A DNA stretch of 64,000 nucleotides from Atherinomorus stipes (GCA_023101725.1 JALJCO010003102.1:62001-126000), one strand, 5' to 3'. Shown: positions 22,667 through 37,374, counted from the stretch's first letter. Notes: a model not told the origin generated them from the sequence alone. Numbers and translations: made by a program.

Positions 22667-25600
22667 CAGTGTTCACACAAATAAACTAATTCCTTATATT
22701 ATTTTGAGCCCTTTTATAGATTCCTGATCTATTATGTACATAAAACAATAAAAGAAAAACCATAATTGCAGTATGCATGACTTTTACCATGACAAAATTC
22801 TAAATCCAAAGGTAAAAGGTGCATGTTGCTCTTTCCGTATGATTAACCCCCTTTTTGCTGTCATATTGTCAAGAGGCCTTTTAGTTTGTGTTGCTTGTAA
22901 GGCAAACATGTCAGTATTCCAGGTCTTGGATGCAGTGCTTCCCACAGGTTGGCAGCTTGCTGCTGTGGTGGGGAGGAGTGGGTTGTTGGCTAAGGAAAAG
23001 GGTGAAGAGTGAAAATGTATTATGTGCTTTTTTAACGTCTCATTTCATCCTTCTTCAAATGGAACCGTAGTCTCATTTCAACACATATTAAGAAGATATG
23101 TAATTTATAATTGATAAAATGAACTCGGTCGGGTTATTTCTAGTGTTTCTAAGCACACAAATCTTTTCTTTCAAAGCTAATTAAAACAACATTGAATGAC
23201 TTTCCACTGTAGAGTAAAATATTCCTGCCTGATAGTCGTGTTATTGCCACACATATGAAAAACTGCATGCAGCACTGTACTGAGCAGGCTTTGCTTTCTT
23301 TCACAAGTCCTTCAGGTTTGATTCGTGCCAGTAGAGGACGAATGAGCATTTTGTTGAATAGCAACCTTGTGCACCGACAGTTAAAGATTGGTGCTGTTGC
23401 TCACTAATAAAGTTTTTATTGTTGGGCAGCTTTGAATATTTGTTTATTTAAACCGTCCCCAATCACTGAGAAATAACAAGCTACGTTGCCATGCAGCGTC
23501 AAGTCCTCATGAATAAATCCGGATGGAAAATGATCTGTTGTCTAAATATACTGTACTTGGAAATGTCACCCATGTGGTGGTATTGCTCTCTTTCTTGCCC
23601 TTTTCAAAAGCAGACTGTCAACAGTCTGTAATTACAAGTCTTTCAGAATCTAGTGCAGAGATCGTGTGCACCCTTCTGTCTTTTGTCTACTCGTTTACTT
23701 CTTGCATTATTGCTAATTACATTTCAGATCATAGTAGATTTTTTTTTTCAAGTTCATGAAAGCATCAGTTGAACAGAAAACATTTGTTTTGGGGACTTTT
23801 TGGAAAATGCTAAAGAGAAGCTACAATAAAGAACCCCTTTGATATTAATACTTCCCAATTTAATTCAATTTAAACTTCAGTGTTTTAGGTTAGGAACGCT
23901 TTGCAGCGTGTGGTTGTTCCACGTGCACATCACATTGTGTATTTGTGACTGCAGCTTATTTGTCCAAAAATTAGATGAGGAATGATCATTATTACACAAC
24001 TTTGGCTACTCATGAATTAACCAGTTGTTATTTAGTTGGTTAGTTTTTCTTCCATGTTTTCCTTTTTAAGAAGTTTATCTATTTTTATTATGGGAGTGTA
24101 ATGATTTGACTGATGAATTATTAGCAGTCATTGCTTTAAAAAGGTCTGTGTATCAAATGTATCATAATGATGCACAGAGTCATTACAGTGATGATAGGAA
24201 AGCGCCTAAAAACCTTTGAAAATATATTCACATGTTTTCATATATTTGGCAAACCTGGGCTAGTGAATGTGTGAACATCTTTAAATACCACTGTTGCCAA
24301 ATGTAAGTAGAGAAAGGACTTTTGTCTTCCTATAGCCTCTGTTCTGGCTGATGAAATTCAGAAAAAAACATATATTCTGTCACACTGAACAATAACCACC
24401 TTTACAAAAGTGGTGCATCATTATTAAGTTTTTTTTTTTTTTTTTTTGTCCATGAGAAACTTCTTTCTGACAGTGGTGCTGGTCATGGTTTAAACCAGTA
24501 TTTACACAATCAATAATACCACTTACCTGTTTAAAATGTTTGTGGCAAACATTTTGACCAACTTCGTATTCAGAGGACACGAGCTTCGTGATTAAATGAG
24601 TGCATCAGTTACTTGCTGAGTTTGAGCTGAGTTTATTGATTTTAAAAGGGATAGTGCATTTTAATGAACATAAAATGTAAATATGCAGGATTATAGCAAA
24701 GCTAATTTCCATCCTTGGACCCTTGACAACCCTTAACATTACATGATGTTTCATACAGAGAAGGTGGTGGACAGAAGGTCCTACCAGCTTTTATTCTAAC
24801 AGTATTGTCCTGATGCTGTTGATGAAAGAACTGAGACATATATTAAACAATAGCTTAGATACCCAAAACCATTTGTTACAAGATACTAAAAGTCCCACAG
24901 TTCTGTGAGGAACTGTTGAGTTTGGCTATGTGTTTTGCCTCTACACTTCACAAGCAGTCAAAACATTATTTTTTTTAAAAAAAGGAAATATTTCAAAGTT
25001 AAGTGAATATGGCATGGATCCGCCTACTGAAATGTAAAAAATGGAAACATTTGGTTTACGCATGGTCACATTATTCTGCTTGTATGCCTGTAAAACCAAA
25101 ACAAGAAACAGAAAGAAAAAGAAGAAAAGAAAAGCACCCTGCAAATTTCCTGTGCCCCATTTAGTGTAAGTAATTTTAGGCTGTGTAAAAAGATTTATTG
25201 CCATTTATTTTTTGTGTTAGCTAAACCACTGTTCATCAAGGCTGAACGTTTTGCAAGAACAACATAATGTGGTTGCTTGTGTTTTAATTTTTCACCATCC
25301 TGAGCTGCACTGAGGAGGTAAGCTGTTCTGTAGCAGGAAATAACTGCAAAAATGCATCAGACCATAACATTCAAGTAGTGAATAAAAGCAAGGGTTCTTG
25401 CCGAGACACTTATTAAATAAATGGCCCCATCCCATTTAGGAGTAAAAGCCAAATTTAATTACAAAGAGGGCAGAAGCTGTCCTCATCTTCGGCAAGTGTA
25501 CCTAATGTCTGCACATAGATTTGATCATAAAGTACATTGAAGTTTAAAACTTATCCTCCATTAAATCATTTAAAAGCTGTTGTATTACTTTGATCAGATG

Positions 25601-26408
25601 AAAGGATTATAGGATTTGCCACCAGACCTGTCAACTCTCCCCTGTCCAACCACATGCATGCACATTACATGACCTCTCACGCATGCACACACATACACAC
25701 ACATGTGCAAATCCCTTTGATCGGTTAAAACAATTATTTAAATGCACTGTTCTGTGGTCAGAAAGTTCCCAGAATCCGTCCCTTTGTTTCTCATTACAGA
25801 AATAACATAGACGCATTGCATAGCTCCATATTTTATCCTGATAAAATGGAATAATGTTGTTTATTTCATTGTACATTAGCTAACCACAAATCACAGGTGA
25901 GAAAGTAGGGCAGACCTCCACTAGGCCTGCACGGTGTTTTCTTTTGTCATTTTGTACTGATTCAGCGAGTAGCATGCAATGCTTGGACACAGGGTTTGCA
26001 CTTAAACCGCTTTAACTTTTTCTGGAAAGGTACCCAAATGACAATTAGACTCTTCACAAGACAAACATACCACTATATTTAACACTTTTGTGGCCTGCTA
26101 TGCTGTTTGGTAGAGCATTTTTTTCTGTGACTGATTCTATTTTTATTTAACCTTTTTCACAAGGAAGAAAAAAAAACAAAAAAAAAACATGAATAACAGA
26201 TTCTTATTTACAATGTTGGCGTGGCAAGTTCCAGGAAGTACTTGTAGAGCAGGGGAGGACAATTGTAAGTACATTTCAGCAACTGCTTAGAAATATAAAA
26301 GTGTTGTTAGATGGTCAGATTGTGGTTTTGAGATATACCAAAAGTATATACTATTTACTTTTATACCAAAAGTAAATGCACACATTGTGACTATTTCACT
26401 TTATATTA

Positions 26409-27676
26409 TGTAAGCTAGGGTTGGCAATCTTGGAAAAAAACAGTTCAAGCAAGATACATAAAAAAACAACAACAACAACAACAAAAAACACACACCACCT
26501 GAAACCACGCCTTCAGAGTGCAGGAATGTGCGCGCCAGAGCAGTTTGGCAAAGAAAACAGATAATAGCTGAGTGGATAGCTTGTTAGCTTCGCAAACAGC
26601 TGATGAACCACGTTTCTAAACGCCTAAAAGGACAGCTTTCTTTTTTCTTTCAACCTGGACCTTATTTCTTTGAGTTTATACGTGCATTTACTCACCAATA
26701 AAATTTCTGCATCACTTTTACTACTTTGGAAGATATTATGTTGAGTCGCTCTTTGGTGTACATCCTTATAATGGCAGAGACCATGCAGCCTCCATATAAG
26801 GAATTATCTGCAGCAAAACTCCTGGATTTTTGCCAATACTATAAGTAGAATGAATGACCGAAACACTGTTGAGCACTGTTGTCCTGCAAGTCCAGATTTA
26901 GCTTTCCGTTAGTTATCAGGGTGTTGTACACACTTTTCACAATGCGCTCACAAAAACAAAAAAAAAAAAAAAACACAATTTGCGAACTCTGAACTCACAG
27001 GACAATAGTAATCATTCCTTTGTTCATTCTACTTAAAGCATTGATGAAATGAAGGAGTTTTGCTGCATAATGCCTTATAGAGAGGCTGCAGTCTCTGCCA
27101 TGATACTGGATGTACACCGAAGGTCGACTCAACGTAATATCTTCCAAAGGAGTCAAAGTGATACAGGAATTTTACCAGTGAGTAAATACATAAATAAACT
27201 CCTAGAAATAAGGTCCAGGTTGAAAAAAAAAGAAAGTTATTCTTTAATCCACTCACCTCCAACTCCTTCTGTGGTGTAAAAGTCCACAATGCAAACGTCA
27301 ACGCCCCCAAGACTTAAAACTTATCTGTTTTCTTTATTTTTTTGGTTTGGTTTGGTTTTTTTCGGCGCACTAGCAGTTATCAGTTCGCTAGACATATATT
27401 TTTACAGTGAGTGGTGCACAGAGCGGTGCATATGGGGAGGGGGGAAAGGAGAAGGACAGAGATGAGACATAAAGGTGTCGATTGGTTCTTTCTATACGTT
27501 GTGAATGACCAATTCCTGCCTTTCGGTGCAGATGGCATTTTTACAGAACTGCAGCTCTCACAGAGGTCTAACTTTTCTCCTTCCTTTTTATGAATGCATG
27601 ATCTATTGACTACTGTCAGTATGGAAGGACCATTTCACTCAGTATAACAAACAGGATTACCAACTCTGGCTTTAAT
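26409..27676. repeat. TTAA-type composite MITE (copy 2, full)
   Basis: The ends are AGCTAGGGTTGGCAATCTTGG (left) and GGATTACCAACTCTGGC (right), an inverted pair, with TTAA on the right and a decayed version on the left. The right part (27330-27676) matches 1-360. The left part matches the reverse complement of 12260-12434. A separate foldback (26626-27250) occupies the middle, so the unit is probably a nested insertion. Confidence 0.65.
26626..27250. repeat. foldback MITE nested in the 26409 element
   Basis: The long arms mirror each other: CTTTCAACCTGGACCTTATT with AATAAGGTCCAGGTTG, GGAAGATATTATGTTGAGTC with GACTCAACGTAATATCTTCC, and CAGCAAAACTCC with GGAGTTTTGCTGCATAATGC. It is the same family as 57712-58298, sharing the GCATTATCTGC block and the AGGTCCAGRTTGAAAAA block. 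TTAA is retained on the right side only. Confidence 0.7.
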
Positions 27677-29756
27677 TGTAATCTCAATCATTTTTATAAA
27701 AAAAAACATTGATTCTCATCATTATTGTCCCTAAAAAAATTGAAAATGCAAAGCTTTTCTAATTTTCTGTAGAGTATTTCGTACCGTGAAGAATAAAGGG
27801 TTCAGCTGCTAATGCATGATAGCACACGACCGATAATAATTATGTCACACCTTTTTCAGATTTGAATCAGCTGTGAAAAAAACACACAATAACAAAATTA
27901 CTAACATTTTGTGCTTTACTGCTTTGTTAAGGAGGGAATTAACTGAAATAATATGTGCTATGATAACATGTTTTTACCCTCACTTTCAGCCTCTTTTTAT
28001 CTTTACTATCTTGGTCATAGTGGATATTTTCCCACAGGACCTTTAACCCTTTGAAATTTTCCCTAAGGAAAATAACAGAAAAAAGTTTCTTTACATTTTT
28101 TTCTTTTTCTTCTTCAAAAATAATAAAACTCAATGTTTTTTTTTTCCTTTTTTTAAATGGTTGAGATGACAGTTAATAATATAGCAAAAACAGTAAAATG
28201 GTAAAAATCTGTAAGACTTAGTTGTTAACAAAAAGTTACTTTTCGGATTAAATATCTAAACCAAGTGGTAGAGATGGCTCAGGTAACAAAATTCAGTCAC
28301 TTAATTATTTGCTTTACCAAACAGTTAAACAAACTGTTACAGAGTTAAAATAAAATCTGTTTTCATAATATACAAATTGAGGAGCATTCACTAAAAATCT
28401 TCCTGCAGGTAATATCTGTACTAGTTTATTGTACAATAGTACAGGACTGAAAAAAAAAATCATGTTTCCTGTGTTTATCAAATTAATTTCTATTAACTTT
28501 ATGTTCTGAGCAGTAAATTTTAATTTGGCCACAGAGTATCTAATTGGAACCGGCAGTGTCAGGTTTTTTTTTTTTTTTTTTTTTTTTAGCTGACAGGTTT
28601 AATTACAAGCTGCTGCTTGAATTTTACACATTCCGTTGGAAAAGGCTTTTTCGGTTAATCATTGGTCTGTTATATGTTTGTGATGTCTTTGGTTAATTAG
28701 ATCTGCATCACACAAACTTATTTTTAATCAGTCGTTATGGAATTACCCAATGAAACATCCTGCAAGTAATATTTGAAATATGATGACTCTTCCAACACCT
28801 TGATTAAATTAGAGGTTGCAATTTACGTCACAGTTTTGAGTCATCAGCTATAACAACACTTGATGAAAGCTTGTGTGGAATAAAGTGTGAATTTGTATTA
28901 ATATATCTTTTCTTAATTTGCTGTTATAGCAAATTTAAATTCATTTTGAAGTAGAGACCATGGTGAAGACTCATTTTGGCATCCTTTAAGTTGTTTATAT
29001 CCACAAACTCACAGAGGAAAACCTTGAAAAGCTGATGCAGTGTTAATCTGGTTTCTTTCTTTTAGGCTGATGGCGAACAGAAAACTGATTAGGGCTGATG
29101 AGAGCTGATGGCAGCCATAAAAGTCAAAGAAAAAGTGCATTAAAAGAGAGTGATGATTCTGAAACAAGACTAGATCAATAACACAAACGTCTGCTGTCTC
29201 AGATCTGCTGCATTTGGTTTACTGTTTCGCCAACTTACGACTCCAACTGTCAAGCTCTTAAGTAAACATGGTTCTCCTCATGTGTTGATTGGATAATCAG
29301 ATGACGGGAAAACGTGTAAAAGTTAAGTGAAGTTCAAATGCTCAGCATGTAAATGTCATAAACAATTACATGGTAGTCTTTATGTAAAAGAGAGAGATTG
29401 CTTCAACACACTGCAGTGATTATATACTGCCAGTTTAACTGTGGTAAAATACACTTTAACAAAGTGATTGTTCTTTTTAATTAACAAGGAGAATTAGTTT
29501 TTGTACCTGTTTTTGGGTTGTGTTTATAGCCATGTTGAACAGATATGGTTCTTTGAATGCTAGATCTGAGCAAGGCATCTTACTCGTGAGCTATTATTTT
29601 TCACTTTGCACACCACCAGCATGCACTGGCATTTTAAAGATGGGATGTCGCTCTCACATTTTACTCTCCCATTAGTGTGGAAATCTTGCATAAACTCTAA
29701 AGCATAAGCCTAATCAGTTAACATATTAAGAGTAGAATTGGCCTGTTGACAGGTAC

Positions 29757-30947
29757 CCGATGTTCCCAAAAGTATTCGCTGACCCTCTGTGACTCACAAA
29801 TGAGCTTGAATGACTTCCCATTCCCAATTCATAGGGTTCAATATGACGTTGGTCCACCTTTGCAGTTAGAACAGCTTCAACTCTTCTGGGAAGGCTGTCG
29901 ACAAGGTTTAGGAGTGTACGTGTTTATGGGAATTTTTGACCATTCTTCCAGAAGCGCATTTGTGAGGTCACACTGATGTTGGATGTGAAGGCCTGGCTCT
30001 CAGTCTCAGCTCTAATTCATCCCAAAAGTTATCTGTTGGGTTGAAGTCAGGACTCTGTGCATGCCAGTCAAGTTCCTCCACACCAGACTCTGGCATCCAT
30101 GTCTTTATGGACCTGCTTTGTGCACTGGTGCACAGTCATGTTGGAAGAGGAAGGGGCCAACTCCAAACTGTTCCCACAAAGTTGGGAGCATGGAATTGTC
30201 CAAAATGTCTTGGTATGCTGAAGCATTCAGAGTTGCTTTCACTGGAACTAAGGGGCCAAGCCCAGCTCCTGAAAAACAAACCCACACCATAATCCCCCTC
30301 CATCAAACCTCACACTTGGCACAAAGTACTGTTGTCTTGGCAACCGCCAAACTTGTCCATCAGATTGCCAGATGGAGAAACACACTTCCACTGTTCTACA
30401 GTCCAGTGGTGGCGTGCTTCACACCACTGCATCCCACACTTTGCACTGCACTTGGTGATGTATGGATGCAGCTGCTCCACCATGGAAACCCATTCCATGA
30501 AGCTCACTGCGCACTGTTCTTGAGCTGATCTGATGGCCACGTGAAGTTTGGAGGTCTGTAGTGATTGACTGTGGAAAGTTGGCGACCTCTTCGCACTACG
30601 TGCTTCAGCATCCCTGACCCTGCTCCATCAGTTTCCCTGGCTTACCACTTCATGGCTGAGTTGCTGTTGTTCCCAATCACTTCCATTTTCTTATAATACA
30701 GCTGACAGTTGACTGTGGAATATTTAGGAGCGAGGAAAATTCCCACTTGGATTTGTTGCACTGGTGACATCCTGTCACAGTTCCACGCTGGAATTCACTG
30801 AGCTCCTGAGAGCGACACATTCTTTCACAAATGTTTGTAAAAACAGTCTGGTGCTTGATTTTATACACCTGTGGCCATGGACATGATTGGAACGCCTGAT
30901 TCCCATCATATGGATGGGTGAGCAAATACTGTTGGCAAGATAGTGTA
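29757..30947 (-). mobile_element. Tc1/mariner transposon fossil, near full length
   Basis: It is about 1.19 kb, with ends TCCCAAAAGTATTCGCTGACC and GGTGAGCAAATACTGTTGGC. The minus strand carries decayed transposase pieces in order: the N-terminal helix-turn-helix region (30677-30925, with ELSEFQRGTVTG and IPQSTVSCIIRKW), the middle (30310-30540), and the DDE region (30105-30290, with MVWVCFSG and [13 protein letters not shown], the Asp kept and the usual Asn after it changed to Cys). Frameshifts and stops break it. It is the same family as the deleted copy at 8830. Confidence 0.9.
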
Positions 30948-31111
30948 TGTGGTGAATTTAGGTCAGTCTAACTGTTGAAAACCAACATAGTCACATCTTC
31001 ATCATTAAAATGTGTTGATGTTTGTGTTGGTTAATATTTAGAGTCCTGGTAGTCCTTCATTGAGGACTAGGAGTATGTAAGTGTTATAAAAGTAGTATTT
31101 TTAAGACACTA

Positions 31112-31670
31112 GCTGCATTTACATGGAGCAGTTTGATCCAATCGAACGCCAATCAGAATGAAAATGCGTCATGTAAACATGTCAGCTGATCCTGACCCTC
31201 GATCGGAAAGAATTCGAGGAGTGGTTCAAACCTTCTTATGATCTAATCAGCAAGAAAAAATTAACATGTAAACACTCATTCCGACCATTTCTGTGGTATG
31301 TTGTCTCTGCGAATGCTTGACCCACGTGGGGGTTGGGTGACATAGCAGATTCAGGGAGGACCGTGGAAGCAAAACAAAAAAGGACTGTAAAGGATGCAAC
31401 GTTTTTGTTAGAAACTGATAGAGTTAAGGATTACTGAGCATTCCAATGGTCAAAATATTATAGATTTAAAAAAAGAGAGAAAACCCCTCTTCTTCCGAAC
31501 TAGGAGCCATTGTGCATGTCAAAAGTATTACATGTATAAATCTGTCCATCAAGTAAATACAACTGATCAGATAATTTTTACCACTGTCCATGTAAACACG
31601 TCAGCTGGAAGGTCTGATCAGAAAGATTTCAATCAGATAGAGAATTATTTGTCCATGTAATTGCAGTTAC
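31112..31670. repeat. foldback MITE with GCATTTACATGG ends
   Basis: The left end GCTGCATTTACATGGAGCAG pairs with the right end TGTCCATGTAATTGCAGTTA. Inner matching blocks include CATGTAAACATGTCAGCTGA (left) and CATGTAAACACGTCAGCTGG (right). It resembles fish MITEs of PIF/Harbinger or hAT type; the class is not settled because the target duplication is unclear. Confidence 0.6.
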
Positions 31671-31904
31671 AGTCAGGTGTATAGAGAACTACATGCAGTT
31701 GTTGGTTATCCTTTATGGTGTGCCACTTGACAACATAAAAGTTTTGTAATCAGATGTTATGGAGCCTTTTTGTGAGCTCACATTGTGTTCTTTTTTTTAT
31801 CACATTAATAAAACATACATGGTCTAAATTTGCCATGAGTTATGAAAGCTAACAGGCTTTGTCATACGGCTGTTGGATAAAACTCACTCACTTCAAGAGA
31901 GAAT

Positions 31905-32045
31905 TTGGAAAATTAACCCAACATGCATGTCTTTGGATTGTAGGTGGAAGCAGAGACATCCTAGCATGCATGTATAGAAAGGCCTTGCCACCCCCTCTCC
32001 CTACCTGGAACTTTCATGCTGTGAGGTCACAGTGCAAACCATCAC
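31905..32045. repeat. old fragment of a common fish repeat
   Basis: GCATGTCTTTGGATTGTAGG followed by TGGAAGC matches a block seen in a very common teleost repeat (usual form CATGTCTTTGGACTGTGGGA). Boundaries are diffuse and the copy is heavily decayed. Confidence 0.4.
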
Positions 32046-33653
32046 ACCAAAAAATTGCTTTGTTGATTTTACAGAGAGATTGTTGTCGACAGATGTTCCT
32101 CTTTGTTTGTTTCCACTAGAATGAACAGATCAATTCACAGTTTGTTTTTGGCTTTGTGGGTCCCTCCATTCCTCAAAACCTAAGTGAAATTTGGTTGTCC
32201 ATTTGGAAAGGAAAGGATACGATGATAGTCTATGTTGATTTATGCCGATTACATTTGAATATTTGTATCAACTTTAAGCATACAGGAACCATGACACATG
32301 CATACCAATGTGCAAATATTATGCTTAGGGGAATTTATAATTAGTCAAAACAGCTAAAATAATCACTTTGTATTCTGATATGCATATGGAAAGGATACAG
32401 TATAAATATATGTTCAGCAGGAATATTGAGTTTAACATTTAAAAAGCATCTCTACACTGTAACTCCTCTGCCAAGGCGGAGCAGACGGATAAGGAAGATC
32501 CCATTAAGTTTCATTGCTGATCATGATCACTTTCTTTAAAATTGCAAGATGGAGCATTGGCTTTAGCAGACTCCGGTACTCGCTGCACGCTTCTCCAGAT
32601 TTGAGTTGATTTATATGTATAGCTCCATGTGAATATTTGATTTAAGAAGTCAGTATTCAAGAGCCTTCCTCTTGTTCGGTTTTGAATTAAACCACAGTGA
32701 GATATAGTGTATAAGGAGATGAATTCTTAATGTGAATGATCGCTCTCTTTCAAGCATGTCTGTTATCTTGTCACAAACCATGTGACTGAGCTGTATCTCT
32801 GAACGTGTCATTCTGTCCAGAGGCCTCCTGCAGCTTCGCTCAGACAAAAGCAGATTAATAGTATACTGCTGTCTCTGAGTCCAAAGACAGATATTGGGAT
32901 CAAAAGATTAGAGGGATTTTCATGGAGGATTTTTGCCTTGTTTAAATACATTTGCTCCAGACTGTCAAAGGGTGTTTGTGAAATTCTTTGACACCAAAGT
33001 CCTCCTTTAAAGCAATTCGCCCCATAGCACAAATGATCACATCGGAATATCCTTGTCTCACTCCCGCATAAACAAATAATTAAACTAAGCTTTAGTGCAG
33101 GTTAAGCTGGCATAGGGAGCTTATGATATATCATGAAATGCACCGGTCTTTAATTAATTGCGTGAAATTTCAGCCAATTCCTATAAATACATCTCATAAG
33201 ATCTAAAACAAAATTCTGGCCTTTAACCTTCTTTTCGTTTGTCCATCAGAGAACAAGCCTTCTCTCATGTTTTGCTGAAAATAGTTTTTAATTGATGTAG
33301 TTACTGGATGGTTTGGTCTCCTATAAACAAAAACACATTAAAGCTGTGCAAATCTTTAAATTCCAAACAGCAGATGATGTTTTCACTTTGAACCTGACTA
33401 ACCTTTGATGCTGCTGGTTTGGTGTTGGTCATTAGGGGTGGACTGAAATGCCTGAAACAAGCCATAAGAGCATTGCTATGATCTGAAAACTGTAAGCTAA
33501 TGACTGAGTAAAGACAAATCAGATTTTAGAGCTGATAGCTTTCATGACTTTGACGATTGTGCATTTCTATATGGGGAAAGATTGTTCAAATAAACTTAAA
33601 TTTAAAGGAGTGATTTTAATTTCCCTTGAGAATAATAAATGATATTTCCTTAA

Positions 33654-34203
33654 ATGTAGAGTCCGAAGTCCCTCCAGCGTTTCTGTTTGCAAACAACAGT
33701 ATTCAAACTTAGCGCTCCTCCCTCTCAGGCTGTATTTTGTTATATTACATCTCAGTTCTAGCTAGCCTATTCAACTTCAAGCTTCTCCTTCAGAGCTCAG
33801 AAGCGGGTACAAGCCAAACTATTATTACCCCTGGTTTTCCAAAGTGCATTATCTGAAGCTCTTACCTTTTCTTCGATGCATCCACAGTGTTTTCCTTATT
33901 TCTTTTTTTTTCCTTTGAGAGTTCGACTGACTAGTGTCTGCTCCAATCCAGAGCTTATTTCCACACGGCGTCATGCTCTTAGCTCTGTCATTGGCTGTCG
34001 ATATAAACAGAAATCTCCACCCAGAAATGTCCCGACCAGACCAAAACAATACAAAAGAGCGAATTACAGGCAGGGGGAGAGAGAGAGTTGTGTTCAAGTG
34101 CACCACGGCACAGCATTAGAGGCCCAAAGGCGGGGTTTGAGACGGATTTCACTTGCTGAAGTCTAACGTTTATTTTTCACGGGGGGAACTTCGGACTACA
34201 CCT
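33654..34203. repeat. TTAA-bounded element (copy 1 of the 61915 family)
   Basis: TTAA occurs at 33650-33653 and 34204-34207. Ends ATGTAGAGTCCGAAGTCCCT and AACTTCGGACTACACC form an inverted repeat. The right part, in reverse complement, aligns with the left part of 61915-62441, sharing TTTCTGGGTGGAGATTTCTG and TCTGTCATTGGCTG-type blocks. Confidence 0.7.
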
Positions 34204-36368
34204 TTAATATTTCATTTGCATTTAATTTAATTCAATTTATTTATTTTTAAATTTTTTTAAATACACCACTCCTCTTGAGTGGAAAATTCTTGATATACCC
34301 TCTAAATTCAATAAATGGATGGTTAAAGATCACCTACTGGTAATACAGATCAGGGGGTGCATTTTCAGGGGGAATTTTTATTTTACACTTCTGTCTTTTT
34401 GTCAGAGCTGAACAGGATGTGGCTTAATGTTAACAGTGCTTAGTGCTAAGCTGTATTTAATGCTCAGTGAGTTTTATTAATGTGATTTTTCCCCTTTCTT
34501 TTCTTTTTCTTTCTTTTTTTCCCCACGTAAAGCGAAGGAGTCACTCTTCAGATAGGGATTTGTCACATGTCAACAGTGGGACATGAAACCACGAGCTTCC
34601 TTAAATAACAGCTGTGCACATGCATTAGCATACAGTACACTGCTTCCATGTGCAAATGTGAGTCCCCTCATAACCAGTTGCAAATATGCTGAGCCTATAC
34701 CCACAAACTTGCAGTGTGCATTGATTTCTTAATTCCTCCACCATTCCTAATTCTCCTGCACCGCAAAAAAGATTGACTCCACATCTGTAATACTATCCTA
34801 GATATCGTCAATCCCGGGATTAAGGTTATTAGAACTTCTTTATAAGCTGTTCTGATTATCCTGTTGGATCATTCCAACCCATAAGATGTGAAAGAATGGC
34901 GAGGTCTTCGGCACATCTGCTCACACAATCCTCTCCGACTGGTCTGTATCTTTGGAAATATCTGGATCAGACTATAATGTCCACACGCCATCTGTCCCAG
35001 GATTCCCAGAATAGCAGCGTAATAAGAGTAATTAAATCACCGACATTAATGCAAGAAAGAGGTAAACTAAACATTGTCTTTCTCTGACATGTATGAGAAA
35101 GGAGAAAATTAAGAAAATGTCTACACATTAGTTATGTTTTGTTTATTAGCTTTCCTCAAAAACAAGCTAATTGACTGCTATTCACTTTTAAGCGGACTGT
35201 TGTACGATTTTAACTACACTGCTAAAATGACTAGCATAGACATTGGAAACAGGAGGAAAGAAATCAGACCTCTGCTAACAAGCATGTCTCAAACACATTC
35301 ATTAACTTCTTACCTCTTGTTTGCTTACAAATCAGAACATCAATCTTGTTTGCCTTTTGTGGACACTTATTTTCCCTTTTTTTCTGCGTTATCTATGCTG
35401 TCAGTGACTTACTGCGCTGAAATCACACATTCTTTGTCGTTTTCTCAGCTAACTGGATACTGCCCCACTTAGCAAGCCAAGTGCCAGTGGGGTATTTTTT
35501 TTTTTTTAACTGATAGAAAAGAAAATTGCTATGAAAATGTAAATGTGGTACCAATGACTGACTCAGTGTATGGAGAGAGCAAATTAGCTAGAGTATAATT
35601 ATCCACAGCTGTGGTAGCTATCAATTTCTATCAGAGTGGCTGGCCACTCAGTCTGTTTCCTCTCTTCACTGTCGCTGTTGCTTGAGGAGGATAATGGGGG
35701 GGGGGGGGGGGGTGCAATGGCACCAAGTCCTCTGGCTGATAGATGCATTAGGCTCAGGATGTGATACAAAAAAAATAACCTCTCACTTAAGCTCATTACT
35801 TTTGATTTGGTTGAAATTGCAATTTAACAGCAAATTAATCCTCTGGCAGCTCTCACCATTTCTATATGGCTTTTATATTTTCCTGTGAAATAACTGATGA
35901 GGTGGCATGTAGAGGACTTTCTGCGGCAGTGGTGAAAGATAGAGACGGATGCTGTTTAAGATGTTGATGAAAGGAGAGAGACGATTTACAAATAATTTTA
36001 AACCAAGTTGACAGTTTTACAAAGACATCTTAAACATTTTTTTTTGTCTTTCTTCTAAAAAATGTTGAGTTTGAATCTGAAGATATTATGTTGCCATCTG
36101 TTCCAGATATTTCCCAGCTCTTTATTAATGATTTAAACTGCTCATTCGGACAGTATGCAGGACAGTGTAGTTCCTGGGCATTTTCTTGTTAGATTGCTGT
36201 AACATTATGCGTAAAAGGTATTTTGGCATTTTATTGCTGAAATAAGCAAAGTTCTCTCTGAAATATAGAGTTTCTGGATGGCAGCCTGCTAGTTCAGCAT
36301 GATCAAGTTCTCTTTTCTTTATTTTTTAGCTTGAATAATATCCTAAACATGAAGGATTTTGTTTTTAA

Positions 36369-37097
36369 CTCACTGGCTGCCATTCACGTCTATAGACGTT
36401 AATTCAAATCTGAACGTTAACTGCCATTCACATCCATTCAGTGACAGACAGTGGCACGATTGATCAAAGACACGATCAAGAGATTGAACTACCTCGGCAA
36501 TGTGCGACAGCTGAAAGTAGGTCAAGCAGCAAGCCGAGTGACACGTTATTGGCGGGTGGTGTGAGTGAAGCAGAAGTTGATGGATGGAAGGAACAAGGGA
36601 AGGAGGGACACAAAGACAAATGTTTCTGTCAAACGTTGTGCTGTGAAACAAATTTGTTGTGGCTTATATAGCTAGTGAGTAATTATTTTGCCTCCAAAAC
36701 TCTTTTCTCAGTGTTATTTTTGTTGTTTCATATAAGTAAACAGCTATTCAGATGTTGGAGGTGTCACTAAAGTTAAAACTATTGGCATCAAAGTCACTTC
36801 CACTAGAAGCACATTGCTACAAAAAAGTTAGTTTTCGCAGCTTTTTGGTGAAAAGCAGGCATTTTTGCTGCAACCCCACGTGCCATGTACGACTGCTGAT
36901 TACTGAAAAACAGAAAAAGCTAGAAACATTTTTTTTTTTCTGATGAAAGAACAGAGTCTAAACTTTCCTTTGGTAGATTCGGTATTTGCTTAGGCATTGT
37001 ACACAATGTTCTGTGGCTCTCCAAAAATCAGTGAAAATGCTTAAAATTCTTGGCAATATGAAGCGCTCTGCTCTGAAAACGTCTGGCAGTCAATGAG
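36369..37097. repeat. TTAA-bounded MITE with ACTCATTGACTGCCA-type ends
   Basis: TTAA occurs at 36365-36368 and 37098-37101. The left end is CTCACTGGCTGCCATTCACG; the right end is CGTCTGGCAGTCAATGAG, whose reverse complement is CTCATTGACTGCCAGACG. I associate this terminal sequence with a repeat family common in fish. The interior has no recognisable transposase. Confidence 0.7.
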
Positions 37098-37322
37098 TTA
37101 AACTTCTGCTCCGCTTATTTCATAAAGAGATGAAGTCATAAAGAGATGGGATACAGTTTTAGATAGTCATTTGGTTGTTTCATTAAATTGTTGTAATTTT
37201 AAGCTAAACTGTAACAATATTCTTGTCTCTTTTTTGTTTCCATTTAAAACTAGTGGCTGGTTTTATGAATAATTTAAAAAGAAAAGCAATTTTACAGTTT
37301 CAACAAAGATTTTGCCATTTGA

Positions 37323-37327
<5 letters not shown>

Positions 37328-37359
<32 letters not shown>

Positions 37360-37374
37360 ATATATATATATATA
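37328..37374. repeat. (CT)n(GT)n(TA)n compound microsatellite
   Basis: This is a run of CT dinucleotides passing through GTGTGT into TA dinucleotides, within the nrxn1 intron. It is probably length-variable. Confidence 0.9.
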